From assembly GCF_900100765.1 (NCBI RefSeq), contig NZ_FNFO01000010.1, positions 270,030 to 334,029 on the forward strand: a stretch of DNA of 64,000 nucleotides, given 5' to 3'. Below, one piece after another: positions 1 through 9,800 of this stretch. Made by a program: the position numbers and the translations under genes. Every line of letters starts with the position of its first letter. The first letter of the stretch is position 1. Under the pieces are notes generated by a model, which was given only the letters and a program-made list of their open reading frames with translations, was not told the DNA's origin and made no database searches. Source of the stretch: Catalinimonas alkaloidigena. GTDB taxonomy: Bacteria > Bacteroidota > Bacteroidia > Cytophagales > Flexibacteraceae.

Positions 1-931
1 TGGCAGCGGCGGTCGTGTAGCCCAGGTTGGTACGGTACAACTGGGTGGGCTTGTCGAGCCACTTGGCAATGAGCGTGTTGGGCTCCATCTGGAACCACTC
101 CAGCCCGCCTTTTTCGCCATATACGCGAATGCGCAGGGCATTCTCTTCTCCGGCGGCAATCTGGCTGGCGAACAGAACGCCGCGCGCGCCGTTTTCGTAG
201 CGCAACAGTACGCTGCCGTCGTCGTCGAGCGGACGGCCTTCTACAAAAATGTGCAGGTCGGCACACATCTCGACGATCTTCAGGCCAGTGATGAATTCGG
301 CCAGGTTTTCGGCGTGGGTGCCGATGTCGCCCATGCCCCCCGCAATGCCCGACTGCTTAGGATCGGTCCGCCAGGCGGCCTGCTTGTTATTGCCTACTTC
401 GAGGCGTTGGGCCAGCCAGCCCTGCGGGTATTCCACGATGATTTTCCGCACCTTCCCGATCTCACCGTTTTTGACCATGTCGCGCGCCTGCTTCACCATT
501 GGATAGCCGGTGTAGTTGTGCGTCAACGCAAAGGTGAGGCCCGTCTCCTTCACCAGCCGTTGCAGGTCCAGCGCCTCTTCCATATTGAAACACAGGGGCT
601 TGTCGCACACGACGTGAAACCCCGCTTCCAGGGCCGCTTTGGCGGGACCGTAGTGGACGTGGTTGGGCGTTACGATCGACACAAAGTCCATCCGTTCGCC
701 TTCGGGCAGTTGCCGTTCACGCTCGATCATCTCCTGATAGGTACCATACACCCGATCGGCCGGCAGGTAAAGCGCTTCTCCTGACTTCTTTGATTTCTCG
801 GGATTGCTACTGAAAGCACCGCAAACCAGTTCGATTTCACCATCGATGGTGGCTGCAATGCGGTGTACGCCCCCGATGAAAGCGCCGATTCCTCCGCCGA
901 CCATCCCCATCCTGAGTTTTCGATTCGTCAT
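1..931 (-). CDS. Gfo/Idh/MocA family oxidoreductase, C-terminus cut by window edge
   Basis: NAD(P)-dependent sugar or cyclitol oxidoreductase family. About 310 N-terminal residues are present; the rest lies before base 1. Reading from the ATG at 931 gives a Rossmann dinucleotide motif (MVGGGIGAFIGG, about residues 10-21), SIVTPNHVH at the end of the nucleotide domain, and CDKPL at about 109-113, the equivalent of the family's EKP lysine motif with D in place of E. GGMGDIGTHAENL supplies the usual histidine of the substrate domain. No signal peptide is visible. It is divergent from the MFS transporter at 1181, with a 249-base shared upstream region, so uptake and oxidation of one sugar is a reasonable inference. 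The substrate cannot be read from sequence. Confidence 0.9.
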   Translation of the reverse strand, partial: MTNRKLRMGMVGGGIGAFIGGVHRIAATIDGEIELVCGAFSSNPEKSKKSGEALYLPADRVYGTYQEMIERERQLPEGERMDFVSIVTPNHVHYGPAKAALEAGFHVVCDKPLCFNMEEALDLQRLVKETGLTFALTHNYTGYPMVKQARDMVKNGEIGKVRKIIVEYPQGWLAQRLEVGNNKQAAWRTDPKQSGIAGGMGDIGTHAENLAEFITGLKIVEMCADLHIFVEGRPLDDDGSVLLRYENGARGVLFASQIAAGEENALRIRVYGEKGGLEWFQMEPNTLIAKWLDKPTQLYRTNLGYTTAAA

Positions 932-969
932 ATAGTTGTCTAGTTCGTAGGTTTAAAAAAATCTGATTG

Positions 970-1010
970 TGTCATTGTGACAAGTTCCGCGGATGGTATA
1001 AGTTGCGGAA
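970..1010. promoter_or_regulatory. Two small inverted repeats in a divergent promoter region
   Basis: TGTCA-TTG-TGACA lies at 970-982, and TTCCGC (985-990) is mirrored by GCGGAA (1005-1010). Both sit between the divergent oxidoreductase and MFS genes, where an operator for both would be expected. No regulator gene is adjacent, so the role is only inferred from position and symmetry. Confidence 0.3.
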
Positions 1011-1180
1011 CCCTGAGAATTTCTCTAGCACGCGTAATTTTACAAAGGATATGCTTTCTCTGCGAGTTTAGAATTTTTTTCGGAAACAGGCCCGTTATTT
1101 CGTTTTTCGGTTAGTTTTCCGTTCTTTTAAATGCGTTTAACCACTTTTCCGTACCTGCTTACCAACACGAATACTCTTCT

Positions 1181-2440
1181 ATGAACACCTCCACCACCGC
1201 GATCAACCGCGAGCGACTTTTCATCGCCAGTTGTTTCGCTCTGATTACCACCTCGATGGCCTTCGGGATTCGCGCCGGGGTTTTGACGCAACTGGGTGAA
1301 GCCTTCAACCTGCCCGATACGCAGCTGGGATACATCAACCAGATGGCGTTTCTGGGTTTCCCGATTGCCATGATCATCGGCGGCCCGCTCTACAACGTGA
1401 TCGGTCCCAAGCGCATCGTTTGGGTGGCCTTTTTCACGCACCTGCTGGGGCTTATCATGACCATCTTCGCGACGGGTTTCTGGACGCTTTTCATCTCGAC
1501 CTTCTTCGTGGGTTTCGGGAACGGTACGGTCGAAGCGGCCTGTAACCCCATGATCGCCGATATGTACGACGAAGGCAAAACGGCCAAACTGAACCGGTTC
1601 CACATGTGGTTCCCGGGCGGGATTGTGATCGGAGCGCTCGTTTCCGAATTTATGACCGGAGCCGGATTGGGCTGGCAACTGCAGATGGCCATCATCCTGC
1701 TGCCGACCATCGCCTACGGATTCCTGTTCTTCAACCAGGCCTTTCCGGAAAGCAAAGCCGAAGGCGCTCTGTCGTCGGGCGATAACCTGAAGGCCATGGC
1801 CACGCCGCTGTACCTGTTCATTGCCGCCTGCATGTGTCTGACTGCCATTTCCGAATTTGGTCCGCAACAGTGGATCGAGCGCCTGCTGGGCAGTAGCGGT
1901 GGTGCGCCGCCCATGGTGATTCTGGCGCTGGTAACGGGCCTGATGGCCACGGGGCGTTATTTCGCCGGCCCGATTGTGCACCGCATCAACCCGACGGGTG
2001 TGTTGCTGGCCTCTGCGGTCGTGGCTGCCATCGGCATTTTCATGATGAGCATCGCTACCGGAGCCCTGGTCTATGTAGCCGCCATTTTGTTCGCCCTCGG
2101 CGTGTGTTACTTCTGGCCGACCATGATCGGCTTTGTAGCAGAGTACATTCCACGGGCCGGGGCGTTCGGCATGTCGATCATCGGCGGCATCGGGATGTTC
2201 TCCACTTCGATTTTCCAACCCATCATCGGAGGATGGATCGACAGCCACCGGTCAGATGCGCTGGCCCAGGGGCTTTCGCCCGAAGCGGCGCAACTCGCCG
2301 CCGGACAGGCGACGCTGGCCAACATGGCCATTTTCCCCTGCATTTTGATCGTGGCGTTTGCCGGATTGTTCTTCTTCATGCGCAACAAGCACCACGTCAA
2401 CGTGCCGGAAGCCGAGATCCTGGAGCAACCCCAGCGGTAA
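1181..2440 (+). CDS. MFS transporter, sugar or nucleoside symporter type
   Basis: Major facilitator superfamily inner-membrane permease of 419 residues, the usual size, with about twelve hydrophobic segments. The first helix begins near residue 10 (LFIASCFALITTSMAFGI), and a long polar loop near the middle (FPESKAEGALSSGDNLKAMA) separates the two six-helix halves. Start is the ATG at 1181. It is divergent from a Gfo/Idh/MocA oxidoreductase, a pairing common in Bacteroidota sugar-utilisation loci, so it probably imports the substrate of that enzyme. A hairpin terminator follows at 2469. Direction and substrate of transport are inferred, not shown. Confidence 0.85.
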   Translation: MNTSTTAINRERLFIASCFALITTSMAFGIRAGVLTQLGEAFNLPDTQLGYINQMAFLGFPIAMIIGGPLYNVIGPKRIVWVAFFTHLLGLIMTIFATGFWTLFISTFFVGFGNGTVEAACNPMIADMYDEGKTAKLNRFHMWFPGGIVIGALVSEFMTGAGLGWQLQMAIILLPTIAYGFLFFNQAFPESKAEGALSSGDNLKAMATPLYLFIAACMCLTAISEFGPQQWIERLLGSSGGAPPMVILALVTGLMATGRYFAGPIVHRINPTGVLLASAVVAAIGIFMMSIATGALVYVAAILFALGVCYFWPTMIGFVAEYIPRAGAFGMSIIGGIGMFSTSIFQPIIGGWIDSHRSDALAQGLSPEAAQLAAGQATLANMAIFPCILIVAFAGLFFFMRNKHHVNVPEAEILEQPQR

Positions 2441-2468
2441 GCGTCCCACACGTTAACTACCCTTTTGC

Positions 2469-2502
2469 GAAGTACCTCTTTTCCAGGGGTACTTCTTTTT
2501 TT
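2469..2502 (+). terminator. Rho-independent terminator after MFS gene
   Basis: GAAGTACC (2469-2476) pairs with GGTACTTC (2488-2495) across an 11-base loop and is followed directly by a run of T. It sits 28 bases after the MFS stop codon. Confidence 0.8.
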
Positions 2503-2596
2503 GCGTATCTTTTGCCGCCCGTTTCGGGTGCGGATCGTGAGGTTACCTCACCTGCTGGCGTGCGTTCTTACAACCTCTCACCTTAGTTTCACAACC

Positions 2597-4150
2597 TTGA
2601 AGTACACTCTCCTGCCTTGCTGGCGGATACTTTTTTTCCTGGCTGCGCTGTCGGTGACGGCGGCTCGGGCACAGTCGCCGTTGGTGCCTGAACCGACTGA
2701 ACTCATTTTTTCGGCCGTGCAGGGCACCTCGACCCGCGAAACGGTCGTGCTGGTCAATACATTGAAGAAAACCGTGCGACTTCGCAACCTTTCCGTCGAC
2801 GGGACCAACGCAGCGGCATTTCAGTTGATGACGGACCTTCCGGCATCGTTGAAAGGAGGCGACTCGCTGCAAATTTCCGTGGTCTTCAGTCCGTCCGATA
2901 CCACGCTGGGGCTACGCACCGCGCGGCTGCACTTGCAGGACCGGAAACAAACGCTTCTGCAGTTGCCCCTGCGCGGTCTGGCGACCAAAGGGCTGGAAGG
3001 CAACCGCGAACCTTCGCTGGCCGAAGTGGTCAAAACGCTGGGCTACCCCATTGAAGTGGGGTGGAGCGGTCTGAACAACCACACACGGCCCCAACGGCAA
3101 GGCGCTGAAATCGCGCCCAGCCTCTTCCGCCGGGCCGGAGCGGGGCCGGTGGTGATGCATCCGGTGGCCCGCTACTCACCCGATTTCGAGCTGGCGTTCG
3201 GCTACTACACCTCGAACCGCGATGCCGTGGCGCTGCACGAAGTGGGCGTACTGGCCGCCCAGGACGAACGCCCCGAGCACCAGATTCTGCTGCCGGCGCT
3301 GGCGCGAGGCGCGATGCAATTCGACGTGGGTACGGCCCCCTTTGGTTTTTACACCACCAGCCCGACCCACACGGCCTACTCGGAAGATTACCTGAATGCC
3401 CTGCGCCACCCCGACCACGTATCGCACGCGGTACGCACCTACCCCCTGCCCGACAGCGCGCATGCGTATCTGGTGTGCTTTGAGGAAGCGCAAAACGGCG
3501 ATTATCAGGATTATGTGTTTGTGGTTTCGAACGTAGAACCAGTGCAGGACTTTGTGACGCTGCTCGACGGAAAAGACCTGAAATCGTGGGAAATTTATGT
3601 ACCGGGCACTGAGAAGAAAGCGGCGGATCGCCACGTTTTTCAACCGGAAGACAGCGCGTTGCACGTATCGGGCGAGCGGTTTGGCTACATCATTACGCGG
3701 GAGAGTTACGACAACTTCCACCTGCGGCTGGAATTCAAATGGGGTGAACGGAAGTATCCGCCCCGGCAAAACGCCAAACGCGACAGCGGCATTCTCTACC
3801 ACATTGCGCCCGACAGCGCCAACCGCATCTGGCCCAAGGGATTCGAGTGTCAGATTCAGGAAGGCGATGTCGGCGATTTCTGGATGGTGGGCGGCACCAC
3901 GCTCGAGATCGATGGCCAGCGGACCCAACCCGGCAACTACGTGCGGGCGGTCAAGAAACGCGACGCCGAACAGGCCCACGGTACGTGGAACGTCGTCGAA
4001 GTAATTTCACGGAACGGAACACTGCTCCATCTGGTCAACGGGCAGAAAGTAGCCGAAGGTACCGGCGCCAGTGTCACCTCCGGGAAAATTCTGCTTCAGT
4101 CGGAAGGTGCCGAACTCTGGTTTCGTAACGTAATGCTTAAAAAATTATAA
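2597..4150 (+). CDS. Secreted protein with ASH-like N-terminal domain and C-terminal DUF1080 (3-keto-disaccharide hydrolase) domain
   Basis: Extracytoplasmic protein of 517 residues. The open frame extends upstream to 2465, but the TTG at 2597 is the likely start because it opens a textbook signal peptide (hydrophobic WRILFFLAALSVTAARA, cleavage before QS). Residues about 28-130 look like an ASH/choice-of-anchor-D beta-sandwich (LIFSAVQGTSTRETVVL, LQISVVFSPSD). The last 200 residues are a concanavalin-like DUF1080 domain (FVTLLDGKDLKSWEIY, DSGILYHI, WPKGFECQIQEGD), a family linked to hydrolysis of 3-keto-glycosides and found beside Gfo/Idh enzymes. The middle third is not recognised. Only three bases separate it from the next gene, so the two form an operon. 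Confidence 0.8.
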   Translation: MKYTLLPCWRILFFLAALSVTAARAQSPLVPEPTELIFSAVQGTSTRETVVLVNTLKKTVRLRNLSVDGTNAAAFQLMTDLPASLKGGDSLQISVVFSPSDTTLGLRTARLHLQDRKQTLLQLPLRGLATKGLEGNREPSLAEVVKTLGYPIEVGWSGLNNHTRPQRQGAEIAPSLFRRAGAGPVVMHPVARYSPDFELAFGYYTSNRDAVALHEVGVLAAQDERPEHQILLPALARGAMQFDVGTAPFGFYTTSPTHTAYSEDYLNALRHPDHVSHAVRTYPLPDSAHAYLVCFEEAQNGDYQDYVFVVSNVEPVQDFVTLLDGKDLKSWEIYVPGTEKKAADRHVFQPEDSALHVSGERFGYIITRESYDNFHLRLEFKWGERKYPPRQNAKRDSGILYHIAPDSANRIWPKGFECQIQEGDVGDFWMVGGTTLEIDGQRTQPGNYVRAVKKRDAEQAHGTWNVVEVISRNGTLLHLVNGQKVAEGTGASVTSGKILLQSEGAELWFRNVMLKKL

Positions 4151-4153
4151 GGC

Positions 4154-4996
4154 TTGAAGAAAAGACTTGTTTTCCTCTGGATACTGGGGCTACTGGCCGC
4201 GTGCGTATCCGACGAAGAACCCGCCACGTTGACGTGGCTGCCTGAGCCGATTGCGGGCGATACGCTGGTGGTGCCGCTGCCGTTTCACCCGCCGAGTACG
4301 CACGTGACGCTCCATCCGTCGGGACTTTACGAGATTGTTAGTTTCGATACCTTGATGGGCGACTGTGGCTTGCAGGGGCGGTCGGCCGCGTGTGCGCGCC
4401 TGTTTTACCGCTTTCCCCGTTTTATTGACCCGATGGGGCAGGCGCTTCGGCAATCGCTGAACCAGACGGTGACCCGCTACCTGTACAACGGCACGCGCGA
4501 AACGACCTTCGGCAACTACACCCCCGCTCCTCCGGCGCAGTTCGCCAACGATGCCTCGTACCAATGGCGCATCCGCAAAGAAGTGCGCGTAATTCGGCGC
4601 GACAGCATCGTGAGCCTGCAATTGGAATCGTTCGAGTACACCGGCGGGGCGCACAGCATCCACGACCTCACGTACCTGAATTTTGACGCAGCAAGCGGCA
4701 CACCCCTGACGCTCAACGTGCTTTTGTCGGAAGAAGGACGCGAACAACTGCGCGACCTGGCCGAAAACCGCTTTCGTCAGAAATACGGCATCGACCCGGG
4801 GCAATCCTTGCAGGAGGCGGGCTATTGGTTTGAAGAAGACCGCTTTTACCTGCCCGACAACTTTTTTCCCGGCAAAGACAGCCTTCTGTTTCATTACCGT
4901 CTGTACGAAGTGGCCCCCTACACGCTGGGCGAGCCTTCGGTCGCGTTTTCGCGTCAGGAAGTTGCCCAACTCAGCCAGGGCCCGCTCAGCTGGTAA
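4154..4996 (+). CDS. Lipoprotein with DUF3298 (RsiV-like) domain
   Basis: Predicted lipoprotein of 280 residues. A TTG start at 4154 gives MKKRLVFLWILGLLAACVSDEE with a lipobox cysteine at residue 17. The body matches the DUF4163/DUF3298 layout: a region with SLQLESFEYTGGAHSIHDLTYLNFD, the hallmark GGAH motif, then a helical C-terminal part ending YEVAPYTLGEPSVAFS. Related domains occur in the anti-sigma factor RsiV and bind lysozyme there; no sigma factor is adjacent here, so that role should not be assumed. It is co-transcribed with the DUF1080 protein and ends two bases before the convergent Smr gene. Confidence 0.75.
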   Translation: MKKRLVFLWILGLLAACVSDEEPATLTWLPEPIAGDTLVVPLPFHPPSTHVTLHPSGLYEIVSFDTLMGDCGLQGRSAACARLFYRFPRFIDPMGQALRQSLNQTVTRYLYNGTRETTFGNYTPAPPAQFANDASYQWRIRKEVRVIRRDSIVSLQLESFEYTGGAHSIHDLTYLNFDAASGTPLTLNVLLSEEGREQLRDLAENRFRQKYGIDPGQSLQEAGYWFEEDRFYLPDNFFPGKDSLLFHYRLYEVAPYTLGEPSVAFSRQEVAQLSQGPLSW

Positions 4997-4998
4997 GC

Positions 4999-6015
4999 TT
5001 ATTTGATTTTGGCACGAGTCGCGCCATAGCCGAACTTCTCCTTCTGGGCATCCTGATACCACTCCACATGCGGCTCCTGGCTCAAACGCCGGTGGATTTC
5101 CTGACGCAATACGCCATTGCCCACGCCGTGGATAAACGTTACTTCGTCGAGGCCCGCCGCGACGGCACGGTCCAGCGCCCGCTGAAACGTCGCCAGTTGC
5201 AACTCCAGCTTTTCAGCACGATTCAGGCGCGCGTGGTCTTTCGTAATCTGCTCGACGTGCAGATCGATAACGGCCGACGACTCGCCACGACGGCTTTTTT
5301 CACCGGCCGCCGTTTCTCGTCCCTGGTTCGTGGCCAGTTGCTCGCGAATCACGTTCAGATCTACTTCTGAGGTGGGTTCGCTGGGTGCCACCGCCTTCGA
5401 CAGCTCATCGTCGATTTGAAATAAGTAGGCTTCTTTGTTCAGCAATGGGGCGGATTTCTTCTGCTTGAAGAACGATGACGCCCGAAAGCGAAACCGGCGC
5501 AAGAGCGGCGTGCGCAGTTCGTCGGGGCCGTTCCGGTGCGACAGTACCTGAAACACATAAGCCGGCCACTGCTCGAAATCGGCAGTCGATACCTGTTCGG
5601 ACTGCAACGTGGTTCGGGGTTTCAGGAGTGTACTCAACAGGCCCTGGTACTGGTTGTTCCGCTCCCGCCCTAACGTCACGAGCATGTCGAGGTCGGTATT
5701 GTTGATCAGGTGGATAGTCAACGCTCGGTCGTTCAGCGGTACAAATGCTAGAAACAGTCCCCGGATGGCCGTTTGCGAAGCTGTAGCGGTGGTTGCTTTC
5801 GTCTTTTCCGTGGTTTTGCCCGGTGCGATCACCTCCGACTTTTCGCGCCGGAAAACCCGCTCTTCGTCCGTCGCGACGACAACCAGCTCGGTGCGTAGCA
5901 CCGGAATGGGGAAATCGCCATCGATCGTCACTTCTACAACTTTATCGTCCACAAAGCGTGTGACCACGCCTTCTTCGGTACCCCGCAGCAGACGAACTTT
6001 ATCTCCAATGTTCAT
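4999..6015 (-). CDS. DUF2027 and Smr domain protein
   Basis: Protein of 338 residues combining an N-terminal DUF2027 (SH3-like, MNIGDKVRLLRG... GVVTRFVDD) with a C-terminal Smr domain. The Smr part shows VIDLHVEQI (the LDLH-type motif), then HGVGNGVLRQEI, the HGxG loop used for nucleic-acid binding or nicking in MutS2-type Smr domains. The frame runs upstream to 6042, but the ATG at 6015 gives the conserved MNIGDKV family start. This architecture is a standard single-copy Bacteroidota gene of unknown precise role. No signal peptide or membrane segment is visible. Confidence 0.85.
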   Translation of the reverse strand: MNIGDKVRLLRGTEEGVVTRFVDDKVVEVTIDGDFPIPVLRTELVVVATDEERVFRREKSEVIAPGKTTEKTKATTATASQTAIRGLFLAFVPLNDRALTIHLINNTDLDMLVTLGRERNNQYQGLLSTLLKPRTTLQSEQVSTADFEQWPAYVFQVLSHRNGPDELRTPLLRRFRFRASSFFKQKKSAPLLNKEAYLFQIDDELSKAVAPSEPTSEVDLNVIREQLATNQGRETAAGEKSRRGESSAVIDLHVEQITKDHARLNRAEKLELQLATFQRALDRAVAAGLDEVTFIHGVGNGVLRQEIHRRLSQEPHVEWYQDAQKEKFGYGATRAKIK

Positions 6016-6231
6016 GATCGTTCGAAAAAATGGTGGCGCCAAAAGTAACGAATGCCGCCCTCAGTCGCCGACCTTCTGCCCCAAAGGCTCCGGCGCAAGC
6101 CTACGACGCCCGGCGGAATTGGTGCACACCATTGGAGATCTGGTATAACTTTTCTATGTTTAGAAACCAGTTTTCACCTCTACCTCGATCCAACTTGAAA
6201 AATACGTTACGCTACCCTTTGGTGATTCCTC

Positions 6232-6828
6232 ATGAATTCGGCTGATCAATCCAAGACTTCCCGTCCTGTTTCAGCCGCTATCTCTGCCCGTTCTACCGCA
6301 TTTGCTTCCCTTCCCGATCCTCCAGTGCGACAGCACAATCGGTGGTTCTACGGCCTTTCGTTAGCGATTGGCCTCCTGCTGCTGGGTACCCTTGGTTACT
6401 TTTTCCTGATCAACCCGGTCAGCCGTACCGAGCTGTTCGACCAATACTACGACCCTTATCCCAACATCGTCGCGACACACAACGACGACAGCCTTGCTCA
6501 GGCGCTGCAGTGGTACACCGACCAGCAATATCCGAAAGCCGTTACTTACCTGAAGCAAATGGTGAAGCGGGCCCCCGAAAACGATACGCTTCAGTTTTAT
6601 CTGGGAAGCACGTACCTGGCGGCCGGTCAGTTGAGTAAAGCCTCGGATACGTTTCAGGCGGCACTCCTCACGTCGGGTAGCGAGTTTGTCGACCCCATGC
6701 GCTGGTATTTGGCGCTGGCGTACCTGGGGCAGGAGCAGTGGCCGGAAGCACAGCGCACCCTCGAAAGCCTGACACAGTACAACAATTTGTACAGCAAGCA
6801 GGCCAAGGAACTTCTCGACGCTCTTTAG
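6232..6828 (+). CDS. Membrane-anchored TPR protein
   Basis: Protein of 198 residues with one membrane helix at about residues 40-60 (YGLSLAIGLLLLGTLGYFFL), a short cytoplasmic N-terminus and a periplasmic C-terminal part made of tetratricopeptide-type helices (ALQWYTDQQYPKAVTYLKQM, FYLGSTYLAAGQLSKASDTF, WYLALAYLGQEQWPEAQRTL). TPRs are protein-interaction scaffolds; no partner is evident. It converges with tamB, with six bases between the stop codons. Confidence 0.75.
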   Translation: MNSADQSKTSRPVSAAISARSTAFASLPDPPVRQHNRWFYGLSLAIGLLLLGTLGYFFLINPVSRTELFDQYYDPYPNIVATHNDDSLAQALQWYTDQQYPKAVTYLKQMVKRAPENDTLQFYLGSTYLAAGQLSKASDTFQAALLTSGSEFVDPMRWYLALAYLGQEQWPEAQRTLESLTQYNNLYSKQAKELLDAL

Positions 6829-6834
6829 CGCGAT

Positions 6835-9800
6835 TTACTTGCTGGCCTGAGGCCGATCGGGGCCTTCGACCGGCGGCGGATTCTCATCTTCGTCCTGCAA
6901 CTTTTCGCGGAAACCGCGCGGCAACAGTTCGTGGAATTTGTTGAAGCTCTGCGTATGCAGGAAGCTAAAGCCCTGGGTGGTTCCGTTCGAAAAAGTAGAG
7001 TTGACGCCTGACGTCAGGAGGTTCTGGTTGGTGCGGCTGAACATTTTCAGGCGCAGTTTATTGTCGGCGGTCAACGAATATTCGACCGTGATGTCGCCGA
7101 TGACGTTGAGGGTGGTCGCCTGGTTGGCACTGTTGGTAAACGAGCCGTCGCGCGTAAAGCGCAGCCTGCCGCCCAGTGCGGTATACGAAAGCCGTAACTG
7201 CAACGTGTTTAAGGCTTCCTCGTCGAAGCCGTTCAGGTCGATGTCGACTTCCAGATTATCGTCGATCTGCGAAAAGTAATAGCTTACCTGATTGGACAAC
7301 AGTTCACTGATGCTGCTGACCGTACCGGTCTGAAAATCGATGCCGCCCACCACGTTGGAAGTCGGCAGAAGGCTGCGCATCACCAACAGCCCAAACACCT
7401 GCCGGTTCAGTTCCTGTTCGTTGTGCTTCGTCAGTGCCTCGAATTCCAGCACCAGCCGGCTCAGACTCGACGGGTACGAGTTCTCGGGGAAATCGATGCC
7501 CAGTTTGATCTGCGGGTTTAGCAATACGCCCTGCAACACCAGCTGCACATCGACGGGGTAGCGGCGGTTGATGGCAGGCAGGTCGCTTTCGGCGCGTCCG
7601 TTGGCCAGGGGCTGGAACGAAGCCACCTGCTCGTAGATCGCCTGAATGTTCATGATGCCCTGCAACGGATCGCCGTTCCAGGTAATGGTCCCCCCCGGTT
7701 CGACCACAAACTCCTTGTTGATCAGGTTCAGCATCGTGAAGTTGTAGCGCCCACGTGTAATGGTGTACTGCCCAAAGATGCTGAAATCGCCACCCCGGTC
7801 CAGCACCATGCTGATCCGCCCCTCGCCGTTGGCACGGATGATGTCGCCCGCCCGCCGGTCGAAGATGATTTCGCCATACGCTTCCGGCGTCACGTCGATG
7901 TTGAAGTTGAGGCTGAGGGCGTCGGTGTCGAGGTTGGAGAGCTGGATGGTATCGCTCGGCCCACCGTTCACCAGCGAATCGACGTTGATGAAATTGATGT
8001 AGTCTGATTGCGCCACTTCGTTTTCGTCCTCAACCGGAATGAACAGCTTTGTGTCCCGCTCGGTACGGACGTCGCCCCGGATCACAATGTCGCTAAAAGG
8101 CCCAAAGATTTCCATCGACCCGGTTACGTTCACTACGCCGTAATACAGTTTGTTGTCACGGTAGGTGGTATTCAACACCTGGAAGTTGTTGAGTTCGCCC
8201 TGCAGGCTCACCACAAAATCGCGAAAGCCGTCGTGAAACAGTCCGCCGCGTGTGAGGCGCGCGCGGTTGCCGTTTTCGTCGAGTAACTCCAGGTTGCTGA
8301 CCCCAATCTGGTTCTCGCTGAAGTACACTTTGTCTTCGAACCGGTACGTGGTGTTCAGGTAATCGATGCGGAACCTGCCGCCGGTCACGTCGAGGTTGCC
8401 CAGCACCAAAGGTGAAGAAAGCATGCCCAGGATGCGTACCGAGCCGCTGGCCATGCCCGCCACGTTGCTAATGTCGGGAATGATGGTCTCCAGAAACGCC
8501 AGCCGCGCCCCTTCCAGACGTGCCGTCAGGTTCAGTTGGTTTTCTTCGTCTTCAGGCTTGTAAAATCCGGCCAGCCGTACCACGCGTTCGTTGTCGCGAT
8601 CGATGTTCAGGTTGACATTCAGGCGTTGAGAAACGTCGTCCCAGGCCGATTCGCCGTAGACCTGCCCGACCATAAAATCCTCGAACATAAAGTTGCGCAA
8701 CTGCACATTCCCCTGTAGCTCCTGGCTCTCCAGCACTCCGGACAGCGAAGCGTAGGCATTCAGCGTACCGCCAAACTTCCGGTTGACGACCGAATTCAGA
8801 TTGGCCAGATCGAATTCGCGAACCACGACCAGCAGCGAATCGGACCGATCGCGCGAAATGAGTCCCCGGAAGCCCACCTGTTGTCCATCCTGCGCAATGG
8901 TCAGGTCGCGCACGTAAATGGAATCCTGCTGCCAGATGGTGATCAGGTTGTCGGGATTGATCTCCCAGCGATGGTCGATGATCTGGAAATGCGACGGCTG
9001 AAAGTGGAGTTCGGAGCGGTTGTCGCGGAACGTCATGGTACCGTTCAGATCGACCAGGTTGGTGCTGTTTTCCTGTTCCAGGCCCGTCCGGAACTCAATC
9101 TGCTTCTGGCTCCACGTGCCATCGAACAGAAAATTCTCCGTAGCGGCAATGCCGTGGATTTCCTGCCGCCGCGAGGTTGCAAAAATCGAAGCCAGTACGT
9201 CGCTGCTGTCCGCAATTTTGGAACTGGTAACGTCCAGGTCTGTCTCGAAGATGTAGTTGTCGTTGTAGACGAGCGTATCGAACGTCGTGTTGAGCGTGAA
9301 GACTGACGTGTTGCCGTTGAAGAAGTTCCCTTCCACGCGTGTGGCGGGCGATAGGTAAAAATTAGGGACAAACAGGCGGGTAATGGGGTTCACGTCTTTC
9401 AGCAACAGACCGTACTCCATGCTGTATTCGGGCAAGATCTCCTTTTTCTTCTGCTGATAGTACCGCTCTGTCAGCGCCGCATCATTCTGAAAAATCAGAC
9501 CGTATTCGCGGGTGAGGCGTTGTAAATCTTTCACCACTTGTTCGATCTCAAAATCGCCGGCGAAATCGGCATCCACCAGGTCCGAAACCACGGAAAGTCG
9601 CTGTAGCCCCGGCTCCGGGTGCAACGACGTCACGTGGAGCGAGTCCAGCGTCAGCACGCGGTCCTGATATACCAGTTGCACATTGCGCAGAAATCCATCG
9701 CCTTGCATGTCGTTCAGGCGCAGGCCTTCAAAATCCAACTCCACGTCCGACTGCACCAGCGTCACGCCCTTCACCAATCCGAGTTGGTCCAGATTCAGGG

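Noticed and set aside
1127..2248. 373-residue open frame on the minus strand
   Set aside because: It lies wholly opposite the MFS gene, is rich in H, R, G and D as GC-rich antisense frames are, and shows no family features.
2465..2596. Longer N-terminus for the DUF1080 protein
   Set aside because: It would begin inside the terminator hairpin of the MFS gene and bury the signal peptide.
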